A program made the translations under genes and the position numbers. Under the pieces are notes generated by a model that was not told the origin of the DNA, made no database searches, and saw nothing but the letters and a program-made list of their open reading frames with translations. DNA of 52,990 nt from Akkermansia sp. (GTDB lineage: Bacteria > Verrucomicrobiota > Verrucomicrobiia > Verrucomicrobiales > Akkermansiaceae), in assembly GCA_017555025.1 (NCBI GenBank), contig JAFZHC010000059.1:1-52990 (forward strand), read 5' to 3'. Of this stretch, positions 11,954 to 20,093 are shown in pieces; position 1 is the first letter of the stretch, and each line of letters begins with the position of its first letter.

Positions 11954-13342
11954 ATGCAACGCGAGAAATTATTGATTGGGGGTAGATGGATTATTTTTGT
12001 TTTTGCTTTAATCTGCGGATTTTTCTTTGCGTATAAAGGCATGCCGACTGTGGAAATGGCTTCGGATGAGACGATAATTTATAAACGTTTTACATATGAC
12101 TCGATTCATGCATATGTGCACCAAATTAATGAAAAAAGTGAGATAACTAATTGGCATAGTGCATTGTTTATGTATGAACATCGCCAAGTAAATAGAGTAA
12201 TGCGTAAGATGTTAGGGGAAGATTGGCATGCAGGTAAAACTTTATGTCTCACTTGGTGGCTGTGTGCAGGGATTTTGATTTTTAATATGTCGTATTTGTT
12301 ATATGTGCTCGTAAAAGATAGCGCGTTGTATAGCATTGTGTTAGCTCCTCTTCTTATTTCTTATTATTGGGTGTTTAATAAATTGTATTTAGGCTTGGAT
12401 TTTTATTTCATAACATTGTTTATTTTGTGCATTTCTATATTGTTGTGTCTGATATATAAAAAAATGTACAATTGTAAATTGTTTTTATTTCTAGCTTTGT
12501 TTCTTGTTTTGTGGCATATGGGAGAATTTCGAAAAACGTCGATTTTATTGTTTCCTTGTATATTTTATTTTGTATTATGGAATAGAAATGTGCTGAGACG
12601 TTATAAAATTTTGTTTGCAGTTGTAGCCTCGTTTATTATGGCTGTGATTTGTTTGTTTGCAACATCAGAATTTTTGAAAGTTCAGAAAACAAATCCAGAA
12701 AGTCCAATGTTGGCGAGTGATTTGTATATAGCAGCTTGGTTACAGGGGGATGAAAAGGAGGTGGAACGCCACATTCCGCATAAATATACAAAATCCTTAG
12801 TCGCAGACTATGCAATTAAGGATTTTGGTATTATGGGGTGGACGTCAACAGATGAACTCAAAAATGCATATACTGAGTTTACTAAAAATCATTTAGACAT
12901 TTTATTGTTAGTTAAAGGACTTCAAATTGTACAGTTCTATAATGGCGGGGCAACTCCTGTTTGGCTTCAGCAAGTGATTGAGAATACATATCCATATGTG
13001 AAGAAGAATTCCGTTCGTTGGTTAAAGCATCCACATTCGTCTATTCCGTCTGATTATATTGTATACAGACGTTGGGTAATATTAATAGGATTATTTTGTA
13101 TGTCGATTCATCTGCTGTATGCACGGCATTTCAATAGAATCGATGTAGAAGGGGAAATTTTGTTAGTTGTAGTATTATTGCTTCTTTGTTATTCTGTAAG
13201 CTTTGTCCCTGTGACTCCAACCCCCGATGAACGTTTTATATTTATTGCTCAAGTAATAGGAGTGCCTGCTATATGTACATATGTATTATGGCTGGTTAAA
13301 CGATATTATTTGGGTTTCAATAAAAATAAAGGAAGATGTTAA
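11954..13342 (+). CDS. AT-rich polytopic membrane protein, probably acquired
   Basis: The 462-aa product has about ten hydrophobic segments separated by short loops and one long, soluble, probably periplasmic loop (about residues 245-375). An early loop after the first membrane segment contains a SDETIIYKRF-type acidic stretch. The layout resembles GT-C-fold glycosyltransferases or O-antigen and capsule membrane proteins, but I see no diagnostic motif. Base use is strikingly AT-rich (Leu mostly TTA/TTG, Lys AAA, Ile ATA) against GC-rich neighbours, which points to horizontal transfer. It is a single gene, convergent with the thioredoxin-like gene, with no strong promoter evident. Confidence 0.6.
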   Translation: MQREKLLIGGRWIIFVFALICGFFFAYKGMPTVEMASDETIIYKRFTYDSIHAYVHQINEKSEITNWHSALFMYEHRQVNRVMRKMLGEDWHAGKTLCLTWWLCAGILIFNMSYLLYVLVKDSALYSIVLAPLLISYYWVFNKLYLGLDFYFITLFILCISILLCLIYKKMYNCKLFLFLALFLVLWHMGEFRKTSILLFPCIFYFVLWNRNVLRRYKILFAVVASFIMAVICLFATSEFLKVQKTNPESPMLASDLYIAAWLQGDEKEVERHIPHKYTKSLVADYAIKDFGIMGWTSTDELKNAYTEFTKNHLDILLLVKGLQIVQFYNGGATPVWLQQVIENTYPYVKKNSVRWLKHPHSSIPSDYIVYRRWVILIGLFCMSIHLLYARHFNRIDVEGEILLVVVLLLLCYSVSFVPVTPTPDERFIFIAQVIGVPAICTYVLWLVKRYYLGFNKNKGRC

Positions 13343-13390
13343 TAATGGTCTTCGTTTAAAAGGTTTATATATTTGTTTATTGGTGTGTAA

Positions 13391-13421
13391 AAATCCGCCG
13401 CAGAGGGGTATCTGCGGCGGA
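13391..13421 (-). terminator. Terminator of the thioredoxin-like gene
   Basis: The 11-bp stem TCCGCCGCAGA (13394-13404) / TCTGCGGCGGA (13411-13421) has a 6-nt loop. A run of five T follows on the minus strand (13389-13393). It also separates this gene from the convergent AT-rich gene. Confidence 0.85.
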
Positions 13422-13448
13422 GGGAAAAAGAGTGGGGGAATGAGTGGA

Positions 13449-14129
13449 TTACTCTTCCGTTGTAGCGGCTTCCTCCTTATCGATGGTGTGCTTTTTCCAA
13501 TCCGGCAGCACCTGTGAGGCGTGACCGTGGGTAATGCACTTACCTTCAGCAGTAACAATGTAGATGCCGGGGGGCAGCAGCAGGTACTGGTGCAGAGCAC
13601 CGGGCATTTTCTGCATGGCCGGGTTGTGAGCAGCTGCAAAGGAGGCTCCGTTTTTCTCCAGATATGCCTTAGTGGCGGAGAGCTCACCATCGTAGCTATC
13701 GAAAACGATGTCAACCTTACCTCCTGCCATCATTTCGGAGTGTGCTGCAATGATATCGGGCAGCATCTTGTGGCAGTGTTTGCAGGTAGAGGAGGAGCGG
13801 AAGATGAGGTAGTATTGGGCATTGAGGTTGGGACGGGCATCTGTGGCGTAGGTCTGCTCTTTCAGGAACTTACCGACGGCAGATGTGGGCTCCGTACGCT
13901 CGAAAGCCTGCTGCATTTTCTTGCTTTGTTTGGCCGCTTTCTTTTTTGCTTTTTCGGCGGCTTTGGCTGCTTTGGCGGCTTCGCGCTTCAGCTGAGATTC
14001 GGACTTCTTCTTTTCTTTTTTTACTCGCTTGGTAGCGGTGGGACTATTGGCGCTCTGTGCTTCTGCGACGGGAAGTGCCCAAGTGAAGAGAGCAAGCAGC
14101 AAGCTGAGTGTGGCGATGGAGTATTTCAT
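13449..14129 (-). CDS. Secreted thioredoxin-like protein with Lys/Ala-rich linker
   Basis: This 226-aa protein has a signal peptide (about 1-24, cleavage near AEA-QS). A strongly basic Lys/Ala/Glu helix or coiled-coil follows (about 33-72). The rest is a thioredoxin-fold domain whose active-site motif is CKHC (116-119) in the context FRSSSTCKHCHKM. A later YLLLPPGIYIV segment could hold the cis-Pro loop. It may be a periplasmic thiol-disulfide or thiol-sensor protein. The positively charged linker could contact peptidoglycan or the outer membrane, but this is inference. The gene ends at a strong terminator and lies just downstream of ybgC. Confidence 0.7.
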   Translation of the reverse strand: MKYSIATLSLLLALFTWALPVAEAQSANSPTATKRVKKEKKKSESQLKREAAKAAKAAEKAKKKAAKQSKKMQQAFERTEPTSAVGKFLKEQTYATDARPNLNAQYYLIFRSSSTCKHCHKMLPDIIAAHSEMMAGGKVDIVFDSYDGELSATKAYLEKNGASFAAAHNPAMQKMPGALHQYLLLPPGIYIVTAEGKCITHGHASQVLPDWKKHTIDKEEAATTEE

Positions 14130-14148
14130 ACGTTCTGCGGGATTGGTG

Positions 14149-14559
14149 TTATTGATTATCGACAGCCAAGGCTACCCACTCAGCGGGCATGCGGCAGGGG
14201 CGCCCTTGGGGCATTTGTACCAGAGCCAGGCGTTGGAGTACAGATACACAGAGTTTGTCGTTTTCGGCACGACGAATCTCGGTGCGAACAAACATAGAGG
14301 ATTTTTCCACTTTCTCGAGACAGGTGTTGACGTGAACCTCATCTGCCAAGAAGGCAGGGGAGTGGTAGTGCACCTCGTGGCTTACCAGTACCAGGTGACG
14401 GCCTTCCTTGGCCATGGCACCGTAATCCATACCCAGCTCGATTGCCATTTTGGTACGAGCTTCTTCTACCCAGCGCAGGTAGGCCAGGTTGTGTACAACG
14501 CCACCGGCATCGGTGTCGTAGTACATGACGCGGTAATTGAGTGTGTATTGGGAGTTCAT
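14149..14559 (-). CDS. ybgC: Acyl-CoA thioesterase, YbgC/FcbC hot-dog family
   Basis: This 136-aa protein starts MNSQYTLNYRVMYYDTDAGG. The YxDTDxxGVVHxxxYLRWxEEART signature of the 4-hydroxybenzoyl-CoA/YbgC family is present, with the catalytic Asp at about residue 16 or 18. It should hydrolyse acyl-CoA (or acyl-ACP) thioesters in the cytoplasm. The upstream frame is open for 41 codons but overlaps mutS, and the family sequence begins at the ATG at 14557-14559. It lies 19 nt after mutS and is probably co-transcribed. In many Gram-negatives ybgC lies by tol-pal genes, which is not the case here. Confidence 0.85.
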   Translation of the reverse strand: MNSQYTLNYRVMYYDTDAGGVVHNLAYLRWVEEARTKMAIELGMDYGAMAKEGRHLVLVSHEVHYHSPAFLADEVHVNTCLEKVEKSSMFVRTEIRRAENDKLCVSVLQRLALVQMPQGRPCRMPAEWVALAVDNQ

Positions 14560-14578
14560 GTGTTGAGGGGGGGAAGTT

Positions 14579-17089
14579 CTAAATGCCGTCATCCAGCATG
14601 GCAAACATATCCAGCTGAGTGATGTCAGAGGTCGGTTCCGCAGCCGGGAGTCCTTGTTCCCTGGCTTTACGGCGGCGTACATTCTTGGGTTCGCGGGTGC
14701 CGGCGCTCATTTCCAGATGGGTGAGTATCTGCTTGGCGCGGTCAATGATGGGTGCCGGCAGACCGGCTAGGCGCGCCACTTGAATACCGTAGGATTTATC
14801 GGCAGGGCCGGGCAGTACTTTGCGCAGGAAGACGATTTCGTCTTTCCACTCTCGCACTTCCACATGGCGGTTGCTGACACCGGAGTGAGTGTGCTCCAAA
14901 TCCACCATTTCGTGGTAATGAGTGGCAAACATGGTGCGGCAACCGATGGCATCGTGCAGGTGCTCCGCCACAGCCCAGGCAATGGAAAGGCCGTCAAATG
15001 TAGCGGTGCCTCGCCCGATTTCATCGAGAATGACGAGTGAGCGCTGCGTGGCATTGTTGAGAATGAGGGCCGTCTCGCTCATTTCGACCATGAAGGTAGA
15101 CTGGCCGCGAGCGATGTCGTCGCTGGCGCCTACACGGCAGAAGATGCGATCCACCAGGCCGATGTGGGCAGCTTCGGCCGGAACGTAGGAACCCATCTGA
15201 GCCATGAGGGTAATCAGGGCTACCTGACGTATGTAGGTGGATTTACCGGCCATATTGGGGCCGGTGAGGATGAGTACACGGTCGTGCTCTTCAGCCATTT
15301 CGGTATCGTTCGGTACAAAGGCTGCATTGGTCTGCACCTGTTCAATGACGGGATGGCGCCCGTTGCGAATGTTCAGAATGCGGCTTTCGTCCAGCACCGG
15401 GCGGCAGTAGTTGTGACGGCGGGCTGTTTCTGCCAGACTCAGCAGAACATCGACCTCGGCGAGGGCCTCCGCGCTGAGCTGAATGCGGTCAATGTAGCAG
15501 CTGACTTCATCGCGTAGGCGGCAGAAGAGTTCGTATTCCAGCTGTCGGGACCGCTCGTCAGCGCCCAGAATGGTACCCTCCATGCGCTTGAGCTCGTCTG
15601 TAACGTAACGCTCGGCGTTAGCCAGCGTCTGCTTGCGCACATAGTGCTCTGGCACCTTGGCATAATTGGCTTTGGTGACTTCAATGTAGTAACCAAAGAC
15701 GTTGTTATAGCGAATTTTGAGAGAATCGATGCCGGTAGCAGCGCGTTCGCGAGCCTCGAGTTCGGCGAGCCAACCCTTGCCATCGCGTGAGGCTTTGCGT
15801 AATTCATCGAGCTGAGCATCGTAGCCGTCGCGAATCATCCCGCCTTCTTTGATGGTGACCGGGGGTTCGTCGCAGATGGCGTGCTCCAGCAGAGCCGTGA
15901 GCTCAGTAAAGTCGCCGAGATCTCGCAGCAGGGGCTCAAACAAGGGCTGAACCCCGGCGAGAACCTGCAAATCCTGCGCAATGTCCGGCAGCAGGCTCAG
16001 CGAGGTACCCAGAGCCAGCAGGTCTCGCGCATTGCCGGCATTCTGCGCCAGACGGGAGGTCAGGCGCTCCAAATCTCGCACGCCTTTGAAGGTGTCGCGC
16101 AATTTGCTCATCAGAAATGCCTCATTCAGAAAGGCGGCAATGAGCTCTTGTCGTCGCAGCAGTTCGTTGAGGTCGCAGATGGGGTGCAGTACCCAGTCTC
16201 GCATTTTGCGGGCACCCATGGGAGATGAGGTGCCATCCAGCGTACCCAGAAGGGTATTGCGCATGCCGCCACGTGCCTCAACCAAATCCAGGTTTGCACG
16301 GCTGGCGGTGTCGATGAGAACGGCGTTGTCGGTGGGGCGCAGAGCCAGGCGACGCAGATGGTCGGTGCTGCGCCTCATCTGGTGCTTCAGGTAATGCAGA
16401 ATAGCGGCTGCCGCTCCGGGGGCCGCAACGAGGTGCGCACAGCCGAACCCCTGAAGAGAATGAACGTGGAAGTGGCTTTCCAGAAAAGGTTTTGCCACGC
16501 CGGGCAGGAAGGTGTACCCATCGTAGTACTGGGTGACAGGCAGGCCGGTGAAGTGCTCTTTCTGCTCATCGCTGACCAGCATTTCGCGCGGGTGAATACG
16601 CCCGATTTCTTCAACAAGAGCCTCGCGGTTGTCGTAGTCGACGACGGTGAACTCGCCGGTACTGTGGTCGGCGCAGGCCAGCCCCCAGCATTTTTTATCC
16701 TTGTAGCAGGCAATAATGTAGTTGTGCTCACTTTCGTTGAGCAGGGAGAGGTCGGAAAGTGTGCCGGCGGAGATGATGCGCGTGATTTGGCGCTCAACCA
16801 ATTTGCCGGGCACCGGGTCTGTCATCTGGTCGGCAATGGCAATGCGACGCCCGGCTTTAACAACCTGACCGATATAGCCTTCCGCCGCATGGTGGGGTAC
16901 ACCACACATGGGAATATTCTGGCGTTTGGTGAGGGTGAGCCCTAGCGCGGCTGAGCACTCTACCGCATCTTCGAAAAACATTTCGTAAAAGTCGCCCACT
17001 CGGAAGAAAAGCCACACGTCGTCCGGCAAACCCTGCTTCATACGCAGGTATTGCTCCATCATCGGGCTTATCTTACCATCGTCCGCCAT
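14579..17089 (-). CDS. mutS: DNA mismatch repair protein MutS
   Basis: This 836-aa protein recognises base mismatches and small loops and recruits MutL. The mismatch-reading Phe-x-Glu motif is visible near residue 27 (FFRVGDFYEMF). The lever and clamp region follows, then an ABC-type ATPase with Walker A GPNMAGKST and Walker B SLVILDEIGRGTATFDG, and MFATHYHEM. Length is typical. The ATG at 17087-17089 (MADDGKISPMMEQYL) is preferred, since a start 14 codons upstream lies within the promoter. TTGCTT-17-TAGACT lies 13 nt upstream on the minus strand. ybgC follows it. Confidence 0.96.
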   Translation of the reverse strand: MADDGKISPMMEQYLRMKQGLPDDVWLFFRVGDFYEMFFEDAVECSAALGLTLTKRQNIPMCGVPHHAAEGYIGQVVKAGRRIAIADQMTDPVPGKLVERQITRIISAGTLSDLSLLNESEHNYIIACYKDKKCWGLACADHSTGEFTVVDYDNREALVEEIGRIHPREMLVSDEQKEHFTGLPVTQYYDGYTFLPGVAKPFLESHFHVHSLQGFGCAHLVAAPGAAAAILHYLKHQMRRSTDHLRRLALRPTDNAVLIDTASRANLDLVEARGGMRNTLLGTLDGTSSPMGARKMRDWVLHPICDLNELLRRQELIAAFLNEAFLMSKLRDTFKGVRDLERLTSRLAQNAGNARDLLALGTSLSLLPDIAQDLQVLAGVQPLFEPLLRDLGDFTELTALLEHAICDEPPVTIKEGGMIRDGYDAQLDELRKASRDGKGWLAELEARERAATGIDSLKIRYNNVFGYYIEVTKANYAKVPEHYVRKQTLANAERYVTDELKRMEGTILGADERSRQLEYELFCRLRDEVSCYIDRIQLSAEALAEVDVLLSLAETARRHNYCRPVLDESRILNIRNGRHPVIEQVQTNAAFVPNDTEMAEEHDRVLILTGPNMAGKSTYIRQVALITLMAQMGSYVPAEAAHIGLVDRIFCRVGASDDIARGQSTFMVEMSETALILNNATQRSLVILDEIGRGTATFDGLSIAWAVAEHLHDAIGCRTMFATHYHEMVDLEHTHSGVSNRHVEVREWKDEIVFLRKVLPGPADKSYGIQVARLAGLPAPIIDRAKQILTHLEMSAGTREPKNVRRRKAREQGLPAAEPTSDITQLDMFAMLDDGI

Positions 17090-17162
17090 AATGTGTGAGC
17101 CGAGTCTAGCAGATACCCCCCTGAAAAGCAAGTCTTTTCCTGCTGCCTTTTGGTAGAAAAAC

Positions 17163-17190
17163 TTGCTTTTTTGTCCCCGTATGTTATATT
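17163..17190 (+). promoter_or_regulatory. Promoter of the small membrane protein gene
   Basis: TTGCTT (17163-17168), a 16-nt spacer and TATATT (17185-17190) end 8 nt before the ATG at 17199. The divergent mutS promoter lies immediately to the left. Confidence 0.55.
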
Positions 17191-17198
17191 TCGCGCGT

Positions 17199-17345
17199 AT
17201 GGTTGGACTGGCTATAATTGTAGGATTGATAGCACTTCCCTTTTTTATCGGGAGCTTCGTTTTTTACATGGTAGCAGAACGTCGCGACTCAAGAGCCCAG
17301 ACCAAAAATCGGGCTGAGAAAGCCGATTCGCCTGACGGGGGGTGA
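17199..17345 (+). CDS. Small single-pass membrane protein (48 aa)
   Basis: The predicted product has one hydrophobic helix (about residues 2-25, with a Pro-Phe-Phe kink) followed by a charged cytoplasmic tail rich in Arg, Lys, Asp and Gln. It resembles other bacterial small inner-membrane proteins, but I cannot assign it to a family. A good promoter ends 8 nt upstream, supporting expression. An in-frame ATG 12 codons earlier lies between the -35 and -10 boxes and is rejected. It is convergent with rlmH, with 31 nt between them. Confidence 0.5.
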   Translation: MVGLAIIVGLIALPFFIGSFVFYMVAERRDSRAQTKNRAEKADSPDGG

Positions 17346-17376
17346 CGAGTCTCTATTCCTTTGGCCTCGTAGGGTA

Positions 17377-17817
17377 TTAGTCTCTATGGTAGGGACTGCC
17401 GGCCAGCATGGTGTGCAGGCGGTAAATCTGCTCCAGCAGTACAACCAGAGCAAGCTCATGTTGCATGGTGTGACGCCCCAGCGAGAGCACATGGTCGCAG
17501 GCATCCCGCAGCTCCTGGGTATGACCATCGGCAGCGCCAATCAAAAAGGCAACGTGTTTAACTGCTCGCATCTGCCAGGTTTTGGCGCGTTTTTCCAACT
17601 CGCGTGAGGTCCAGTTTTCCCCCCGTTCATCCATGGCTATGCGCAGGCACCCTTTGCTGGCTTCCAGTAGGCGGGCTGATACCTCCTCCGACGAACCGGC
17701 TTTTACGTAACGGATTTCAACCTTGCCTAAGGGGCGCAAACGCTCCTCGAAAAATTGCACGCCTCGTCGGGCGTAATCAATGGAGGGCTTTGCGGCGGCG
17801 AAAATGATGAAGTCCAT
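17377..17817 (-). CDS. rlmH: 23S rRNA pseudouridine-1915 N3-methyltransferase RlmH
   Basis: This 146-aa SPOUT-family methyltransferase uses S-adenosylmethionine to methylate pseudouridine 1915 in helix 69 of the 23S rRNA. The [13 protein letters not shown] segment and the C-terminal signature [20 protein letters not shown], followed by [16 protein letters not shown], match the family. Length is typical (about 155). The upstream open frame overlaps gph, so the ATG at 17815-17817 ([14 protein letters not shown]) is the likely start. It is the last gene of the lpxA-gph-rlmH operon, 8 nt after gph. Confidence 0.93.
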   Translation of the reverse strand: MDFIIFAAAKPSIDYARRGVQFFEERLRPLGKVEIRYVKAGSSEEVSARLLEASKGCLRIAMDERGENWTSRELEKRAKTWQMRAVKHVAFLIGAADGHTQELRDACDHVLSLGRHTMQHELALVVLLEQIYRLHTMLAGSPYHRD

Positions 17818-17825
17818 GACTGATA

Positions 17826-18491
17826 TCAGCTGTTGAGCAGGTAATGGCGGAGCTCGTCTACCGAACCGAAGATGGGTACCTGAAGAGCTGCCAGTTCGGC
17901 TACATCTGCGTAGCCCCAAGCTACCAGCACCATTTCGCAACCGGCATTGATGGCTGTACGAGCATCGAACAGGCTGTCACCCACCAAGGTAATTTCGCCG
18001 GTGGGTATGCCCCAAGTCGAGGCGATGTGCTGCAGGGAGTCCGGCGCCGGTTTGCGGGGAAACTTGCCGCTGTAGCCCATGATGCAGGAGAAGGGGATAT
18101 GCGGAAAAATTGCACGCACCATGGGCTCCGTCACATCATGCGGTTTGTTGGAGAGTACGGCCAGCTCTGCGCCTTCTGCCGAGAGCAGGGTAAGCATGTT
18201 GGCCACCCAAGGGTAAGCCCGAGTGAGGGGGTATTGCCAGCATTGCGGGTAATGGCGGCGGAACTCCGCATGCATGGCCTCGAGCTTGTCGGGCGGTGTG
18301 TGTGCTGCGTCTTCGTAACCGAGCGCTTTGCCGCACAGGTTGGCGGCACCGCTACCTATCATGCGGCTGATAGCTTCTCGGCTGAGGGTGGGCAAACCCA
18401 AGGCCTGCAGAGAACGATTTACGCCCTCAGCAATCCCCGGTAGGGAATCTACCAGGGTGCCATCCAAGTCAAAGACGATATGGCGTTTCAT
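17826..18491 (-). CDS. gph: HAD-family phosphatase, phosphoglycolate phosphatase-like
   Basis: This 221-aa HAD hydrolase has motif [10 protein letters not shown] (about residues 8-16, nucleophile Asp8), motif II in VLSNKPH, the motif III lysine in RKPAPDSL and motif [12 protein letters not shown]. The cap domain follows motif I, as in Gph/PGP enzymes. It probably dephosphorylates 2-phosphoglycolate or a similar small phospho-substrate, but HAD specificity is hard to read from sequence. Its ATG overlaps the lpxA stop (TAATG), implying translational coupling. rlmH follows 8 nt later. Confidence 0.82.
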   Translation of the reverse strand: MKRHIVFDLDGTLVDSLPGIAEGVNRSLQALGLPTLSREAISRMIGSGAANLCGKALGYEDAAHTPPDKLEAMHAEFRRHYPQCWQYPLTRAYPWVANMLTLLSAEGAELAVLSNKPHDVTEPMVRAIFPHIPFSCIMGYSGKFPRKPAPDSLQHIASTWGIPTGEITLVGDSLFDARTAINAGCEMVLVAWGYADVAELAALQVPIFGSVDELRHYLLNS

Positions 18492-19273
18492 TAGTGCAGG
18501 AAGCCGCGCTCCGATTCTTTAAGGAACTGCAGAATGCGCTGCACATGAGGATTCTGAACGTACTTCTCCTCGCCCTCCTTCAGAAGAGTTTCCATGTTCA
18601 GAGTCATGTTGGACTTCTTATCGAGGAAAAGCTTGCGGTAAGCGTATTTGATGGCGCGTACGTCTTCTTCGGCAAAGCCGCGGCGCTGCAGACCTACGGT
18701 ATTGACGGAGCGGAGCAGGCCACCCTCGGCAATCATGTACGGAGCAACGTCCTGAACAACGCGACAGGCGCCACCAATCATGGCGTGCTCGCCTACGCGC
18801 ACAAACTGGTGCAGGGCGGCGCAACCACCGATGATGGCCCAGTCGTTGATGACGCAATGACCGGCAGCTGCCGCAAAGCCGGACATGATGACGTTGTTGC
18901 CGACATGTACTTCATGGCCGCAGTGGCTGTTGATAAGGAAAAGGTTATTGTTACCGATGATGGTTTTTGTTTCGGCTGTTGTACCGCGGTTGATGTTGCA
19001 GTTTTCGCGGAATACATTGTTATCGCCCACCTCCAGATAGGTAGGTTCGCCTTTGTACTTCAAGTCTTGCGTTTTAAGACCGATAACAGAGAACGGGAAG
19101 AACTCGTTATTCTTGCCGAAAGTTGAGGGGCCGCCGAGAACGACGTGGTTGTGCAGCACGCAGCCGGAACCCAGCCGTACATGCTCGCCAACGATGCAGT
19201 AGGGCCCAATTTTAACGTCATCCGCTATCTCTGCGGTAGGATCGATAATTGCTGTAGGATGTATTTCCGCCAT
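18491..19273 (-). CDS. lpxA: UDP-N-acetylglucosamine acyltransferase LpxA
   Basis: LpxA transfers a 3-hydroxyacyl chain from ACP to UDP-GlcNAc, the first step of lipid A synthesis. The 260-aa protein shows the left-handed beta-helix hexapeptide pattern from IHPTAIIDPTAEIADDVKIG onward. It has NINRGT near residue 93, the catalytic-His region LFLINSHCGHEVHVGNN (about 111-127), and the C-terminal helical RRGFAEEDVRAIKYAYRKLF. It implies a lipid A-bearing outer membrane. It is first in the lpxA-gph-rlmH operon. A promoter TTGCAG-17-TAGAAT ends 6 nt before the ATG, so the operon mRNA is probably leaderless. Confidence 0.95.
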   Translation of the reverse strand: MAEIHPTAIIDPTAEIADDVKIGPYCIVGEHVRLGSGCVLHNHVVLGGPSTFGKNNEFFPFSVIGLKTQDLKYKGEPTYLEVGDNNVFRENCNINRGTTAETKTIIGNNNLFLINSHCGHEVHVGNNVIMSGFAAAAGHCVINDWAIIGGCAALHQFVRVGEHAMIGGACRVVQDVAPYMIAEGGLLRSVNTVGLQRRGFAEEDVRAIKYAYRKLFLDKKSNMTLNMETLLKEGEEKYVQNPHVQRILQFLKESERGFLH

Positions 19274-19279
19274 GTCTGC

Positions 19280-19308
19280 ATTCTACGCCTCTCCACTCGT
19301 TCCTGCAA
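19280..19308 (-). promoter_or_regulatory. Leaderless-type promoter of lpxA
   Basis: On the minus strand TTGCAG (19303-19308), a 17-nt spacer and TAGAAT (19280-19285) end exactly 6 nt before the lpxA ATG (19271-19273). Confidence 0.65.
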
Positions 19309-19353
19309 GAAAAAAATAACGGTTTTTCTAAAAATAGCGCTTTGCATGCAGGC

Positions 19354-19381
19354 TTGACAAATGGTTGATTTGGTGTATATT
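19354..19381 (+). promoter_or_regulatory. Strong promoter before the 19388 gene
   Basis: A perfect TTGACA (19354-19359), a 16-nt spacer and TATATT (19376-19381) are seen. A GTG at 19388 follows after 6 nt. The apparent ATG at 19361 lies inside the spacer and cannot be on this transcript. Confidence 0.65.
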
Positions 19382-19387
19382 TGCCCC

Positions 19388-19642
19388 GTGAGTCACAAAA
19401 ACGTACCTACATTGAAGTTGCCTACAACGGATTACGAGCAGATGCTCACGATGAGCAATCATCGTTTGGTGTGTCTGCTGCGCTCAGCGGTGCTGGCGCC
19501 GGAGCGTGTAGCACGCTTCTCTCCCCGTCCTCCCGCTGAGCATGATGCTTATCGCGTGAGACATGAGCGGGGGTGTATTGCCGTTCGCCTGTATGCGGAG
19601 GGTTCCGAAATATTCTGCTGTCAGTTTGAACCTGCTGACTGA
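19388..19642 (+). CDS. Small hypothetical protein with GTG start (84 aa)
   Basis: The product is unrecognised. It is a soluble, mixed-charge protein with a C-terminal CCQFEPAD-like end and no signal peptide or membrane segment. I chose the GTG start at 19388 because the promoter -10 box ends at 19381 and would exclude the upstream ATG from the mRNA. In-frame ATGs further down (for example at 19442) are alternatives. A lipoprotein gene follows 28 nt downstream, probably in the same transcript. It is divergent from lpxA. Confidence 0.5.
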   Translation: MSHKNVPTLKLPTTDYEQMLTMSNHRLVCLLRSAVLAPERVARFSPRPPAEHDAYRVRHERGCIAVRLYAEGSEIFCCQFEPAD

Positions 19643-19670
19643 TGCCTTGTTTTTACCGGAATAAGTTGAT

Positions 19671-20069
19671 ATGCTGAGACTCTTGGCACCTCTTGCGGCC
19701 TGTCTGCTGTTCTCCTGTACATCTGCTCCCGGTGTGCGGAACTGGCAGCCTGTGCCTTGTGCCCTGACGGTGGCTCGGCCGATTGTTCCGGTGTATGAAG
19801 TGGAGTTCTTGCCGATACTTCCCCGTATACCCGGTACGATTGTTGTGGGGAGTTTCCGCATCTTGAATAATGCTACCCTCATGTATGAGAATGAGGGGTT
19901 CATGCAGTCTATTAAGCGGATGGCTGCCCGGATGGGTGGCAATACGATTGTGTACCCCGGTGAGGGAGTGAAAGAGGCTGTTGTGGCCTATGTGCCGTTG
20001 GAGGAGGTAAACTACCACGGCGGCGATGAAGCGTTGATAGACGCCGGAGTCCTCTCGGAGGATTGGTAA
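19671..20069 (+). CDS. Putative lipoprotein (132 aa)
   Basis: The N-terminus MLRLLAPLAACLLFSC is a lipoprotein signal with a lipobox ending at Cys16, so the mature protein should be membrane-anchored. The body has beta-prone segments (RPIVPVYEVEFLPILP, GTIVVGSFRI) and an alpha segment containing RMAARMGGNTIVYPGEGV. That arrangement recalls small stress or YbjQ/BhsA-like envelope lipoproteins, but I would not assign it. It is convergent with dnaB (24-nt gap). Confidence 0.7.
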   Translation: MLRLLAPLAACLLFSCTSAPGVRNWQPVPCALTVARPIVPVYEVEFLPILPRIPGTIVVGSFRILNNATLMYENEGFMQSIKRMAARMGGNTIVYPGEGVKEAVVAYVPLEEVNYHGGDEALIDAGVLSEDW

Positions 20070-20093
20070 GGCACCGGCCGGGAGCGCAGGCTC

